DNA from: CAWATZ01 sp963784995
Lineage (GTDB): Bacteria > Planctomycetota > Planctomycetia > Gemmatales > Gemmataceae
DNA length: 64,000 bases
Assembly (NCBI GenBank): GCA_963784995.1
Contig: CAWATZ010000007.1
Location: forward strand, 1 to 64,000
Reading direction: 5' to 3'
Shown here: in pieces, positions 18,336-29,090 of the stretch
Position numbering within the stretch: position 1 is the first letter of the stretch
How the letters are laid out: the number at the start of each line of letters is the position of its first letter
Made by a program: the position numbers and the translations under genes
The notes under the pieces: model-generated
Database searches by the model: none
What the model was told of the DNA's origin: nothing
Seen by the model: the letters and a program-made list of their open reading frames with translations, nothing else

Positions 18336-19032
18336 CGGCAATGTCTTGCTCCTTGCCATCTCGCTTGATGCGGATTGTCAGTGTGCTATCCGGCTTCGCC
18401 TGGCGGCAAAGGTCAACGACTGTCCGCAGGTCGGTCGCTTCGCCATCCCCAACCTTCAGGATCACGTCATCCTTTTTCAGCCCCGCCTTCTTCGCCGGGC
18501 TGCCCTCGAGGGTTGCATTGACGACGACCTGCCTGGGCTCCTCGGTTGTTCGGACGGCAATGCCGACGAAGCCGGGCAGGCCCGCCCTGCCGATCTCCTT
18601 CCCCGGCTCGACCCGCTTGAGGACAAACAACCGCAAATCCGGCTTGTCTGCGGTAGCAAAGCCGGACGGGCGTTCCTTCACGCCCCCCTCCTGCTGGCTG
18701 ATGCAGATTTTTAGAGTGTCCTTGTCCACGGAGCAGACCCCCTCCTGGACCTTCTTCGGGTTCAGGAAAGCCACGTCGATGCTCCATGGCGTGGTCGAGC
18801 CATCCACGGTCAACTCCGCCAGGTCCTCGCCGCCCCACAGCACCTTGTTGCCCTTGATGACCCACTCCAGGGGCCGATCGGAAACGTCATGGGCGGTTCC
18901 CTCGACTTCGACCGTGGCCAGCTTCCACGTCCCTTGCATCGCGGCCAGCTCCTTCTTGAGCTTGACCTCGGAGGCAGGGGCTGCCGCCAGCGACAGAACG
19001 GGCAGAAGCAAACAAGCGATCCTGACGCACAT
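18286..19032 (-). CDS. Secreted TIGR03067-like protein with C-terminal PDZ domain
   Basis: The 248-residue product has a signal peptide (residues 1-18, IACLLLPVLSLAAAPA). A region beginning LAAMQGTWKLATVEVEG and ending near LFVLKRV is of the TIGR03067 type, a domain abundant in planctomycetes. A PDZ domain follows (about residues 150-240) with GLPGFVGIAV, LEGSPAKKAGLKKDDVILKVGDGEA and IKRDGKEQDIAVKVG. PDZ domains bind peptides, but no protease domain is attached. The function is unknown. Upstream lies a cluster of four REP copies. Confidence 0.85.
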   Translation of the reverse strand: MCVRIACLLLPVLSLAAAPASEVKLKKELAAMQGTWKLATVEVEGTAHDVSDRPLEWVIKGNKVLWGGEDLAELTVDGSTTPWSIDVAFLNPKKVQEGVCSVDKDTLKICISQQEGGVKERPSGFATADKPDLRLFVLKRVEPGKEIGRAGLPGFVGIAVRTTEEPRQVVVNATLEGSPAKKAGLKKDDVILKVGDGEATDLRTVVDLCRQAKPDSTLTIRIKRDGKEQDIAVKVGVLPFQFLDFLGK

Positions 19033-19052
19033 GGGTGACCTCCGCTTTGAAA

Positions 19053-19167
19053 GTAGGTCAGGCTTTCCAGCCTGACGGAACGATCGAGTCAGGCTGGAAA
19101 GCCTGACCTACCGTACGTCAGGCATTCTAGCCTGACGGAGCGGCAAAGTCAGGCTAGAAAGCCTGAC

Positions 19168-19171
<4 letters not shown>
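19053..19171. repeat. REP cluster, class A, four copies
   Basis: Copies lie at 19053-19076 (plus), 19088-19111 (minus), 19113-19136 (plus, GTAC in place of GTAG) and 19148-19171 (minus). The last two have loops containing TTCT/AGAA. The CTAC at 19168-19171 carries the TAG stop codon of the FHA-kinase gene. Confidence 0.9.
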
Positions 19172-20704
<1,533 letters not shown>

Positions 20705-20888
20705 GGAGCAGGTTCCTTTCTTCGTGCGTCCAGGAGAATGACGCGGTGGCCAGTAAGCGTGTCGATGTTGGTTGCGATGGCTACGAGTTTACGAAACCAA
20801 CTCCGGCAACGGCGTACCGTCCCGACATTTCACGGTTCCGTCATTGCTTGGCAAAGCCAGGCGGATACTGTGAAGATACCGGTGGAAA

Positions 20889-23627
20889 CTACTGAGCATT
20901 AGGTAATGGTCGGTCCTTCTCTGCATCTGGCTCCTTGTCCGCGTCCCAGACTTTCACCGTGTGGTCCAGGCTGGCGGAGACGATGCGTTTGCCATCGGGG
21001 CTGAACGCCACGGAACGGACCCCGCCTGTGTGCCCCTTGAGAGTGAGGGTTTCGCTGCCCGTGTCCGCATCCCAGACCTTCACCGTGTTGTCCCCGCTGT
21101 CGGAGACGATGCGTTTGCCATCGGGGCTGAACGCCACGGAATTGACCCCGCTTGTGTGCCCCTTGAGGGTCAGGGTTTCGCTGCCCTTGACGGCATCCCA
21201 GACCTTCACCGTCTTGTCCTAGCTGGCGCTGACGATGCGTTTGCCATCGGGGCTGAACGCCACGGACCTGACCACGCTTGTGTGCCCCTTGAGGGTCAGG
21301 GTTTCGCTGCCCTTGTCCGCATCCCAGACCTTCACCGTGCTTGTCAGTACTGCCGCTGACGATGCGTTTGCCATCGGGGCTGTACGCCACGGAACTGACA
21401 CTGCTTATGTGCCCCTTGAGGGTCAGGGGTTCGCTGCCCTCTCTGCATCCCAGACCTTCACCGTCTTGTCCATGCTGCCGCTGACGATGCGTTTGCCATC
21501 GGGGCTGAACGCCACGGAACTGACCCCGCTTGTGTGCCCCTTGAGGGTCAGGGTTTCGCTGCCCTTGTCGGCATCCCAGACCTTCACCGTGTTGTCATGG
21601 CTGCCGCTGACGATGCGTTTGCCATCGGGGCTGAACGCCACGGAACTGACCCCGCTTGTGTGCCCCTTGAGGGTCAGGGTTTCGCTGCCCTTGTCGGCAT
21701 CCCAGACCTTCACCGTGCTGTCATCGCTGCCGCTGACGATGCGTTTGCCGTCGGGGCTGAACGCCACGGACATGACCCAGCCTGTGTGCCCCTTGAGGGT
21801 CAGGATTTCGTGCCCTTGTCGGCATCCCAGACCTTCACCGTCTTATCATAGCTGCCGCTGACGATGCGTTTGCCATCGGGGCTGAACACCACGGACGTGA
21901 CATAGCCTGTGTGCCCTTTGAGGGTCAGGGTTTCGCTGCCCTTGTCGGCATCCCAGACCTTCACCGTGTTGTCCAGGCTGCCGCTGACGATGCGTTTGCC
22001 ATCGGGGCTGAACGCCACGGACATGAACCCGGCCTGTGTGCCCCTTGAGGGTCAGGGTTTCGCTGCCCTTGTCTGCATCCCAGACCTTCACCGTGTTGTC
22101 CTGGCTGCCGCTGACGATGCGTTTGCCATCGGGGCTGAACGCCACGGACCTGACCCAGTCTGTGTGCCCCTGGAAGTTGACTTGGTTCTTGGTGAAGAGC
22201 GTATAAAGGTAGCGGTATTCCCAGCCCCGGAGGTTCCGCTGGCAGGAATCCAGGTGGTGCCATGCTGAAGCAGGTTCTCCATACTCCCATTGGCTCTGGG
22301 CCAGCGTGATCTGCCCCAGATACACCAGCCATTCCGCTCGGTCCAGTTGCTCTTGTTTCTTCTGCCGCTCTTCATCCGCCTCGCGAGCCTTCGCCTTCGC
22401 CTCTCCCTCCGCCAATCTGGCCTGCTCAGCCTTCGCGTTTGCCCGGCCCGCTGCCAATCTTGCCTGAACGCCAAAGTAGGAGGAGATCGCCGTTCCCGCT
22501 ACCAGTGAAAGGACCACCGTAGCCGCCAATGCTGCAATCACCGGGTTGCGCCGAACCCAGCGGACGCCTCGCTCCGCCAGACCAAGGGGCCGGGCATGGA
22601 TCGGCTCGTCCTCCAGGAAGCGGCGCAAGTCCTCCGCCATGTCCTGGCAGCTCGCGTAGCGCTCTTCCGGCCGCTTGGACAGGGCCTTGAGGCAAATCGT
22701 CTCCAGGTCACGCGGCACCTCAGCCCGGACACGGTGCGGTGGCGGGGGTTCCTCATTGATCTGCCTGGAAAGCACCAGGCCGACCGGACCGGTGAAAGCC
22801 ACCTCGCCGCAGAGCAACTCGTACAGCACCATCCCCAGGCTATACTGATCGCTGGCCGGCAGGGGATCATCCTTCTGGCCGCGAGCTTGCTCGGGAGCCA
22901 TGTAGGCCGGCGTCCCCAGCACGGCCCCATCCTGCGTGATCTTCACCGACTGATCCTGCTGATGGGCCATGCCGAAATCCGCCAGGTGGGCCCGTCCCTT
23001 GCCGTCCAGCAGGACGTTGGCAGGCTTGACGTCGCGGTGGACGATGCCCTGGTCGTGGGCGTAAGCCAGCGCCTCGGCCAGATCGCGCACGATCCGCGCT
23101 GCCTTCTTGAAGCCGATCTCGCCAGCTTCAATGGCGTCAGCCAGGGTCCGGCCCTTGTGCCCGTCCGGGCCAGGGATGAACTGCGAAGCGATGTAGTGAA
23201 ACGTGCCATCGTGGCCGGCCGCGTAGATGGGGACGATGTGGGGATGCCGCAGCTGGGCGGCGGCGCGAGCCTCGCGTTCAAAGCGTTCGATCGCCTTGGG
23301 CGTGGCGAACGATCCCGGGTGAGGCACTTTCAGGGCCACCAGCCGTTTCAGGTTGGCGTCGTAGCCGAGCAAGACCTGGCCGAACGCACCTTCGCCGAGG
23401 ATGCCGCGAACCTCGAAGCCGCCGATCTCCGCCGGCAGGCCGGCAGCCGCCGCCCCGGGCTCCTTGCGGGCGTTGCGGAAGGTCTCCTTGGCCGCCGGCT
23501 GGCTTTCGCCGGTCGCCTTGGCGGTGAAGCGGGCGGAACAGTCTTTGCAGCGGATCGTGCGACCGAGGTTGTCCTCGGCAACGCTGGCTTGCTTGCCGCA
23601 TTTCGGACAGAGCACTTTGGTGGCCAT
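20889..23627 (-). CDS. Ser/Thr kinase-WD40 protein (several breaks in the WD40 part)
   Basis: From ATG 23627 (MATKVLCPKCGKQAS, AGGAG upstream) the protein has an N-terminal zinc ribbon (two CxxC pairs), a complete kinase domain (GEGAFGQV, VALKVP, GIVHRDVKPANVLL, DFGMA, YMAPEQ), a transmembrane helix (VIAALAATVVLSLVAGTA), a coiled coil, and then WD40 repeats. Ten near-identical 42-residue repeats follow, each with SPDGKRIVS and TVKVWDA. The reading is broken by single-base indels near 22026, 21811, 21447 and 21343 and a TAG at 21219-21221. Each indel matches a 125- or 127-bp step in an otherwise 126-bp ladder. The protein is a membrane sensor kinase; its ligand is unknown. Confidence 0.8.
20940..22165 (-). 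repeat. Ten near-identical 126-bp WD40-coding repeats
   Basis: The motif GATGCGTTTGCC recurs at 20982, 21108, 21234, 21361, 21486, 21612, 21738, 21863, 21989 and 22116. The units are nearly identical in DNA; differences concentrate in the codons just after HT and just before D-x-TVKVW. Such identity indicates recent duplication or gene conversion and is also prone to assembly error. Confidence 0.9.
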
Positions 23628-23642
23628 GACTGGGCTCCTGTT

Positions 23643-24066
23643 GTAGGTCAGGCTTTCCAGCCTGACGTTCATTGTAGGTCAGGCTTTCCAGCCTGACGTT
23701 GCGATTCCTGTTGTAGGTCAGGCTTTCCAGCCTGACATTGGCGATTCCTGTTGTAGGTCAGGCTTTCCAGCCTGACGTTAGCGATTCCTGTCAGGCTGGA
23801 AAGCCTGACCTACGGGGGCGATCCTTGTCAGGCTGGAAAGCCTGACCTACGGGGGCGATCCCTGTCAGGCTGGAAAGCCTGACCTACGTTGCCGATTCTC
23901 GTCAGGCTTTCCAGCCTGACATTGGCGATCCCTGTCAGGCTGGAAAGCCTGACCTACATTGCCGATCCCCGTCAGGCTGGAAAGCCTGACCTACGAACAA
24001 CGCTCGTCAGGCTGGAAAGCCTGACCTACGTTGCCGATCCCTGTCAGGCTGGAAAGCCTGACCTAC
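23643..24066. repeat. REP array, class A, 12 copies, left of the RAYT gene
   Basis: Copies start at 23643, 23674, 23713, 23753 (plus), 23790, 23827, 23864 (minus), 23901 (plus, without GTAG head), 23934, 23971, 24006 and 24043 (minus). Each is a GTAG head, stem GTCAGGCT/AGCCTGAC and loop TTCC. Minus copies are mostly spaced 37 bp apart with similar GC-rich spacers containing CGAT(C/T)C. The last copy supplies the TAG stop codon of the transposase gene. Confidence 0.95.
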
Positions 24067-24704
24067 GAGCGTCTGCGATAGGGCTGGCCTGGGGGCCAAC
24101 CCGACCGCAGGCGAGCAGACGACCACGGCCAATCTTCGGGACGCAGACACAAGTTTGCCGCAACCGGGTTGTTCTCGATGTAATGGATGATCCGGAGCAC
24201 CTCTTCGTCATCGCGGGCCCAGTGGTCGTAGGACTCATCTTGCCAGAACACTCGACCGCGCTGGTCCTGCAGAGCGTTGATCTGGTACGCCGTGTAACCC
24301 TTGATCCCTTGGGTGATTCTGTCAAGCGTCCAGTGCCACTCCAGAAACACGTGGACGTGGTTCGCCATCACACACCAGGCCAGCACGTCGTAGCGCTCCG
24401 GCACGCCGAACAAGATCGAGTCTTCCACGATTTTGGCCGCCGCGGCATCCGCCAAGTACCTCGGGCCTTTGTCGGTACGGTCCAGGTAGCGATCCGTGAA
24501 AGCGAAGAGGATCTTGTCGTGTCGCAGCTTGCGGGCCTCCTCGACCTCCCCCGCCCTCGGTGGTTCGCGCTCGAGTCGCTCGCGCTCCTGGCGGATCGAC
24601 TCGAGGACTTCAGCCGGCAAGGCTCCCTTGAGGTTCCACGTCAAGAAGATGGGAAACCCTTCTGGCACCTGATGCGGGAGATGGCGCTGGTAGCTCTGTT
24701 GCAT
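24063..24704 (-). CDS. REP-associated tyrosine transposase (RAYT, Y1/HUH family)
   Basis: The 213-residue product has the HUH motif as NHVHVF (His116, His118) inside AWCVMANHVHVFLEW. A C-terminal block FWQDESYDHWARDDEEVLRIIHYIENNP carries the candidate nucleophile Tyr175, with Tyr159 as an alternative. This is the pattern of the Y1 transposase family branch called RAYT, which cleaves and joins single-stranded REP hairpins bearing a GTAG head. The gene is flanked by 12 class A REP copies on one side and 10 on the other. Its stop TAG lies in the head of the copy at 24043-24066. It looks intact, so it may be the enzyme that spread these repeats. Confidence 0.87.
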   Translation of the reverse strand: MQQSYQRHLPHQVPEGFPIFLTWNLKGALPAEVLESIRQERERLEREPPRAGEVEEARKLRHDKILFAFTDRYLDRTDKGPRYLADAAAAKIVEDSILFGVPERYDVLAWCVMANHVHVFLEWHWTLDRITQGIKGYTAYQINALQDQRGRVFWQDESYDHWARDDEEVLRIIHYIENNPVAANLCLRPEDWPWSSARLRSGWPPGQPYRRRS

Positions 24705-24785
24705 CGCTTTGGGCCCGGTAGAGAAGTCAGATAGTTTAGTTGCTGATGTCTGTTTTACAACTCGATTGCCTTCCAGGAAACTCCT

Positions 24786-25136
24786 GTAGGTCAGGCTTTC
24801 CAGCCTGACGTTGATCGTAGGTCAGGCTTTCCAGCCTGACGTGGGCGACCCCTGTCAGGCTGGAAAGCCTGACCTACAAGGGCGATCCCTGTCAGGCTGG
24901 AAAGCCTGACCTACAAGGGCGATCCCTGTCAGGCTGGAAAGCCTGACCTACAAGGGCGACCCCTGTCAGGCTGGAAAGCCTGACCTACATGGGCGACCCC
25001 TGTCAGGCTGGAAAGCCTGACCTACATGGGCGACCCCTGTCAGGCTGGAAAGCCTGACCTACATGGGCGACCCCTGTCAGGCTGGAAAGCCTGACCTACA
25101 TGGGCGACCCCTGTCAGGCTGGAAAGCCTGACCTAC
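24786..25136. repeat. REP array, class A, 10 copies with exact 37-bp period
   Basis: Two plus copies (24786-24809, 24817-24840) are followed by eight minus copies starting at 24854, 24891, 24928, 24965, 25002, 25039, 25076 and 25113, exactly 37 bp apart. The 13-bp spacers are nearly identical (A(A/T)GGGCGA(C/T)CCCT). The last copy supplies the TAG stop of the kinase gene at 25133. Confidence 0.95.
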
Positions 25137-26659
25137 AGCACGCTTTCCAGCGCCCGCCGCAACTCGACTGCCGTCTTGAAGTGGATTTCCGGCTGATCGA
25201 CCAGGGCCAGGTCGATCACCTCGGCCAATCTCTTCGGGATCTTCGGATCGCGCTGGCGGATCGGCACCGCACTGGTTTGCAGCACCACCCGCCAGGGATC
25301 TTCGCCCCTGGCGAAATCCCGGGGGACCGCTCCGGTCAGCATGTAATACAGGGAAGCGGCCGTGGCCCAGACGTCAACGTCCGGCCTGGCATACTTGAAG
25401 TTCACCACCTGCTGCCGGGGCATGAAGACGGGCGTGCCCGCTGCCGTTCCGGTACACGACTGCCCGGTCATCCCGGCCAGGTCGAACGCCTTGGCCAGCC
25501 CGAAATCGCCGATCTTGGCGATCCGCCCCGTGCCCGAACCGGACAGGAAGAGGTTGTGCGGCTTCAGGTCGCGGTGGACCAGGCCGCGTCCCGAGCTGTA
25601 ACTGCCATCCGCCAGCTTGACCCGCGGCACTTCGACCTGATGGGCGTATTCCAGCCCGGCCAGCGCTTGCAGGACGATTCCCACGGCGTCGGCAATGGAC
25701 AGCGAACCGCCGCGCTGCACCAGCAGTTTGTCCACGCTGCCGCCGTCGCAGTATTCCAGGGTAAAGAAGAAGGTGCCCTGGGAGCAGCCGGCGTCGCGCA
25801 GCTGGGCCACGTTCGGATGGCGCAAGGCCCGGGTGTTTTCCACCTCCCGCAGGAACCTCTCCCGGGCCTGCGCGCTGACGCCGACCTTCGGCAGCATGAC
25901 CTTGAGGGCAACCTGCTCGCCGGACTTCTCGTGGCGGGCCAGGTACACCGCCCCCATGCCGCCCTTGCCCAGCTCCTTCAGCACCTTGTAGCCCCGGATG
26001 GCCAGCACCTCCTGGCCGCCGGACTGGGCCAACTCCAGCAGGTGTTTCAGCACCTGGAAGGGGTCCGTCTGGCACTTCGCGCAGATGAAATCGCCGTGGC
26101 GGTTCGCGCTCATCTCGCGGGAAACGTCCCGACCGCATTGAGCGCAGACCCGGGCCTTATTCCGTAGCGGTTCCCTCCGCTGGGTGGCGTCGGCCTTTTC
26201 GTGACACGTCTCGCACTGGTAGACCCCCGGCATCCGCTCGCACTGGCTCTTCCGCTCTTCCGGAATCTCCCTGTCGCACTCGGCGCAGACCACGGGCACG
26301 AATACGTGGACCTGGAAGGTCGTGTCGCCCAGCTCGATGGTGTCGCCGTCCTTCAGGTCGTATTCCGGTAATTTCAGCCGGGCGCCTTCCTCGGGCGTCA
26401 TGCCTTTCTCGCGCTGGCCAATCGTCTCGCCGTTAACCGAGGTGCCATTCAGGCTGCCGAAGTCGCGCACCCGGACATCGGGGGGATTGATGTCCAGCAG
26501 GCAGTGATGGCGCGAGATGTCCTTGTGGTCCGCGTCATTGGGCAACCGTGGCTGGCAGTCCTTGGCCCGGCCGACAATGCAGGTCGTCCGTTCGCCGAAG
26601 ACGAATTCCTGAGCCTGGAGCTTTCCCTGGATGACCTCGAGCGTGACTTTCGCGGGCAT
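25133..26659 (-). CDS. FHA / zinc-ribbon / Ser-Thr protein kinase
   Basis: Intact paralogue of the gene at 19168. From ATG 26659 (MPAKVTLEVIQGKL) it has an FHA domain (SRHHCLLDINPPDVRVRDFGSLNGTSVNG at about 45-75 in outline), two zinc-ribbon clusters (CAEC...CETC and CAQC...CAKC, about residues 127-205), and a kinase domain to the C-terminus with GKGGMGAVYLA, VALKVM, GLVHRDLKPHN and a normal DFG. As in the paralogue, the APE motif is replaced by VFMPRQQV. At 508 residues it gives the reference layout for the pair. It probably reads a phosphothreonine signal and phosphorylates Ser/Thr, but no substrate is evident. The stop codon lies in a REP head. Confidence 0.9.
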   Translation of the reverse strand: MPAKVTLEVIQGKLQAQEFVFGERTTCIVGRAKDCQPRLPNDADHKDISRHHCLLDINPPDVRVRDFGSLNGTSVNGETIGQREKGMTPEEGARLKLPEYDLKDGDTIELGDTTFQVHVFVPVVCAECDREIPEERKSQCERMPGVYQCETCHEKADATQRREPLRNKARVCAQCGRDVSREMSANRHGDFICAKCQTDPFQVLKHLLELAQSGGQEVLAIRGYKVLKELGKGGMGAVYLARHEKSGEQVALKVMLPKVGVSAQARERFLREVENTRALRHPNVAQLRDAGCSQGTFFFTLEYCDGGSVDKLLVQRGGSLSIADAVGIVLQALAGLEYAHQVEVPRVKLADGSYSSGRGLVHRDLKPHNLFLSGSGTGRIAKIGDFGLAKAFDLAGMTGQSCTGTAAGTPVFMPRQQVVNFKYARPDVDVWATAASLYYMLTGAVPRDFARGEDPWRVVLQTSAVPIRQRDPKIPKRLAEVIDLALVDQPEIHFKTAVELRRALESVL

Positions 26660-26705
26660 GGCACGGTTCCTCAACAAAAGAGCAGAAGCATTTCGTTTTC
26701 GCAGG

Positions 26706-28022
26706 TCAGACGTTCGGACGGAAAGCCTGGTCTGCGAGAGCCTGCTGGACGTCCGCGCGGGCTTCTTCGGAAAGCGCGGGTAATACGTCCCTCAACTCCG
26801 TCAGCAGCCGCTCCTCGGTCCACCGCACCGGGTCCAGGCTGACGGCCTGCCGGTAGGAAGCCAGCGCCCGGGGCCAGTTCCGCCGCTCCAGGGCCGCCCG
26901 GTAGGCATGGTAATGCGCCTCGGCCAGAGCCCGGCGGTCCGTCAGAACGCCCATCACCGTGGCGAAGGTCTTGTGCGCTTCCGCCACCGCGCCGACCCGC
27001 AGGAGCAGTCGGCCGACCGCATGAAGGAGAGCCGGCATCTGCCGCTGTTGCTCAACAGGCAAACCTCGGTAGCGTGCCAGCACCGACTCCAGCAGGCGCC
27101 GCTCCGCCGAGTCAGGCACGTCCGAAGGACCGGGCGCCACCGGCAGCGATCCCAGTTCGTCCAGGCGCCGCTGCATTGCCAGGATCGCCTCGTACAGTTC
27201 CTTGTACCGTTCTCCCTGGCAGCGCTGCTCTTCGCGGACGTCCAGCACGGCCTCATGGATCTGCACGAGGTAAATCCGCAGTTCATCCAGGCGGAGTTCC
27301 AGTTCCCGGCCGCGCTCGTCCAGCGCCTGCCGCAACTGGTCGAAGCCACGCTCTTGGGCCTGGGCCAGGTTCTCCCACGTCGCCCAGGCCAGCCCCTGGA
27401 ACAGCTGCCGATCCTCTTCCACCGCTCGCCGAAAGAAAAAGCGCACGGCGACGGCCAGAAGCGAATGGCCTTGCAGCGGCTGCACAGTCAGCAGTCGGCC
27501 CAGGTTGGCGTGACCCTGCCCGGTCAAGATGCCAGCCATGTCCCGCAGCACCTGCTCCTCGGCCTGGAGGACCATCCGTGGGTCGGCGACGTGGGCGAAC
27601 TGTGCCAGATGCCGGGCCAGTTGCGGCAAGTTCGGTGTGCCGCCCAGCAATCCCGTCCGGCGAACCGCACGCAGTTCGTCGAGGCAGCCGGTGCGAAACA
27701 CATCGCGTTCCAGCGGCAACTGTTCGGCCGGTATGGCATCCAGGAAGGCACGGATCTGGCGGCGAAGCTCCCGATCCTCTGTCCGATCCAGCCAGTTCCA
27801 GAACGACTCGCCGGCCAGGGCCACCTCCAACGCCTTCCAGGCTCGTTGGTTGGCTGCTTGCAGAGCAACGGCAAGGCGCTGGCTCTGGTCGCTGAAGCGC
27901 TCGGTCAGGAACGTCTCGACAGCGGCCACGACCTCCGCTCCCAGGTCGCCCCCCACGGCCCGACAGGCGCCAAGGAGTACCTGTCGCAGAGCGAGAACGC
28001 CCACTTGCTGTATCAGATTCAT
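26706..28022 (-). CDS. Large hypothetical protein, mostly helical, with TPR-like C-terminus
   Basis: The 438-residue protein (start MNLIQQVGVLAL at ATG 28022) has no signal peptide. Residues 1-200 are helical with several Trp/Leu-rich stretches. A central coiled coil lies around LDERGRELELRLDELRIYLVQIHEAVLDVREEQ. The C-terminal 100 residues (LAEAHYHAYRAALERRNWPRALASYRQAVSLDP) look like tetratricopeptide units. No enzyme motif is seen. It lies directly upstream of an FHA-kinase gene on the same strand (46-bp gap), so it may be a scaffold or regulator of that kinase; this is inference. Confidence 0.72.
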   Translation of the reverse strand: MNLIQQVGVLALRQVLLGACRAVGGDLGAEVVAAVETFLTERFSDQSQRLAVALQAANQRAWKALEVALAGESFWNWLDRTEDRELRRQIRAFLDAIPAEQLPLERDVFRTGCLDELRAVRRTGLLGGTPNLPQLARHLAQFAHVADPRMVLQAEEQVLRDMAGILTGQGHANLGRLLTVQPLQGHSLLAVAVRFFFRRAVEEDRQLFQGLAWATWENLAQAQERGFDQLRQALDERGRELELRLDELRIYLVQIHEAVLDVREEQRCQGERYKELYEAILAMQRRLDELGSLPVAPGPSDVPDSAERRLLESVLARYRGLPVEQQRQMPALLHAVGRLLLRVGAVAEAHKTFATVMGVLTDRRALAEAHYHAYRAALERRNWPRALASYRQAVSLDPVRWTEERLLTELRDVLPALSEEARADVQQALADQAFRPNV

Positions 28023-28157
28023 CGCTGGGGACTCCACGACAACCCGGCTGCACCGTCTTCACCCACTATCTTCGTGGATGCTGCGACAATTGGGGAAACT
28101 TTTTTTGGGAAAAGTTGGGAATTCGTTGCGGCCGGCTTCGCTGCCGGGTAGCCTCAC

Positions 28158-28216
28158 GTAGGTCAGGCTTTCCAGCCTGACATTACCGCTTCGTCAGGCT
28201 GGAAAGCCTGACCTAC
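28158..28216. repeat. REP pair, class A, between divergent genes
   Basis: Copies at 28158-28181 (plus) and 28193-28216 (minus), GTAG heads outward, stem GTCAGGCT/AGCCTGAC. The pair ends 14 bp before the start of the ECF sigma gene. Confidence 0.93.
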
Positions 28217-28230
28217 GTGAGATTACTCCC

Positions 28231-28950
28231 ATGCCTTCAAGCCAGTTTCCGAGTACGTCCTGGAGTTTCATCCAGCATCTACAGGACCACGGGCAAGAGA
28301 ACCCGTCGGTACTCAACCCGCTCATCACGGCCTACTGGAAGCCCGTGTTCTGCTTCCTGCGGGCCCGAGGCTATTCTCTGCACCAGGCCGAAGACCTGAC
28401 CCAGGAGTTCTTCCTGCGGCTGCTCCAGCGCGATTTCTTGCACCGGGCCGACCCCCAGCGCGGACGCTTCCGCACCTTCCTGCTGACCGTCTTGACGCGC
28501 TTCCTGGCCGACCAGCGACCAGAGCGGGCGCCGCGGCAAAAGGTGTTCGAGGAGCAGGTCGTGTCGATCAGCAGCCTGGTCACGGACGCGGAGCGAACTT
28601 ACGAGCCGCCCGTCGATCTGACGCCGGAAACGATCTTCATGAAGCAATGGGCGGCCGCGCTGCTCGACAGGGCCCTGGAGCAGTTACGGCGGTTCTACGA
28701 GGAAACCAGGCAGGCAGTCTGGTACGAGATGTTCACCACCCTGCACGCCGCCGAGCAAACCGGCCAGCGCCTCAGCCAGCAGCAGCTGGCGGAGCGCTTC
28801 GGCTTGACGCGGGATCAGGTCCGGTATGCGCTGGACTTGGTGCAAAAGCGGTTCGCTCACTTGCTGCGGCGCGAAGCCGGCGAGCAGGTCGGCTCCGACC
28901 AGGAGGCCGATGAGGAGGTTCGCGAGCTGCTGGAATTGCTGGGACGATAA
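28231..28950 (+). CDS. ECF RNA polymerase sigma factor (planctomycete type)
   Basis: The 239-residue product has sigma region 2 (NPLITAYWKPVFCFLRARGYSLHQAEDLTQEFFLRLLQRDF, with the RGRFRTFLLTVLTRFLADQ helix) and region 4 (SQQQLAERFGLTRDQVRYALDLVQKRF). The long linker and the DLTQEFF form are typical of ECF factors seen in planctomycetes. No anti-sigma gene is adjacent. It is divergent from the protein/kinase pair at 25-28 kb, which may be co-regulated. ATG 28231 follows the REP pair closely and lacks a strong ribosome site. Confidence 0.88.
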   Translation: MPSSQFPSTSWSFIQHLQDHGQENPSVLNPLITAYWKPVFCFLRARGYSLHQAEDLTQEFFLRLLQRDFLHRADPQRGRFRTFLLTVLTRFLADQRPERAPRQKVFEEQVVSISSLVTDAERTYEPPVDLTPETIFMKQWAAALLDRALEQLRRFYEETRQAVWYEMFTTLHAAEQTGQRLSQQQLAERFGLTRDQVRYALDLVQKRFAHLLRREAGEQVGSDQEADEEVRELLELLGR

Positions 28951-29090
28951 CTGACACAAATGCACACCTCGCACAGAACGAATCCATTCCGCTACGATCA
29001 AGCAGAGATGGACGAAGCTCGCTGCCCGTCACGGATCGTGGGGAAGCGTCAAAAGAGGTTCAGAAGAGACAGCGTGTGCTGGTGGCGTGG

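Noticed and set aside
20940..22165. Non-coding minisatellite
   Set aside because: The 126-bp period is a multiple of three and every unit encodes a good WD40 blade in the kinase gene, with breaks only at single-base indels.
23790..25136. CRISPR array, because of 24-bp repeats at an exact 37-bp period
   Set aside because: The spacers are 13 bp and almost identical to each other, the repeats also occur singly and in inverted pairs elsewhere, and no cas gene is present. The REP/RAYT reading explains all copies.
26700..26740. A further REP copy after the helical gene at 26706
   Set aside because: The sequence shares only GGTCAG and GGAAAGCCTG with class A; the stem does not pair properly.
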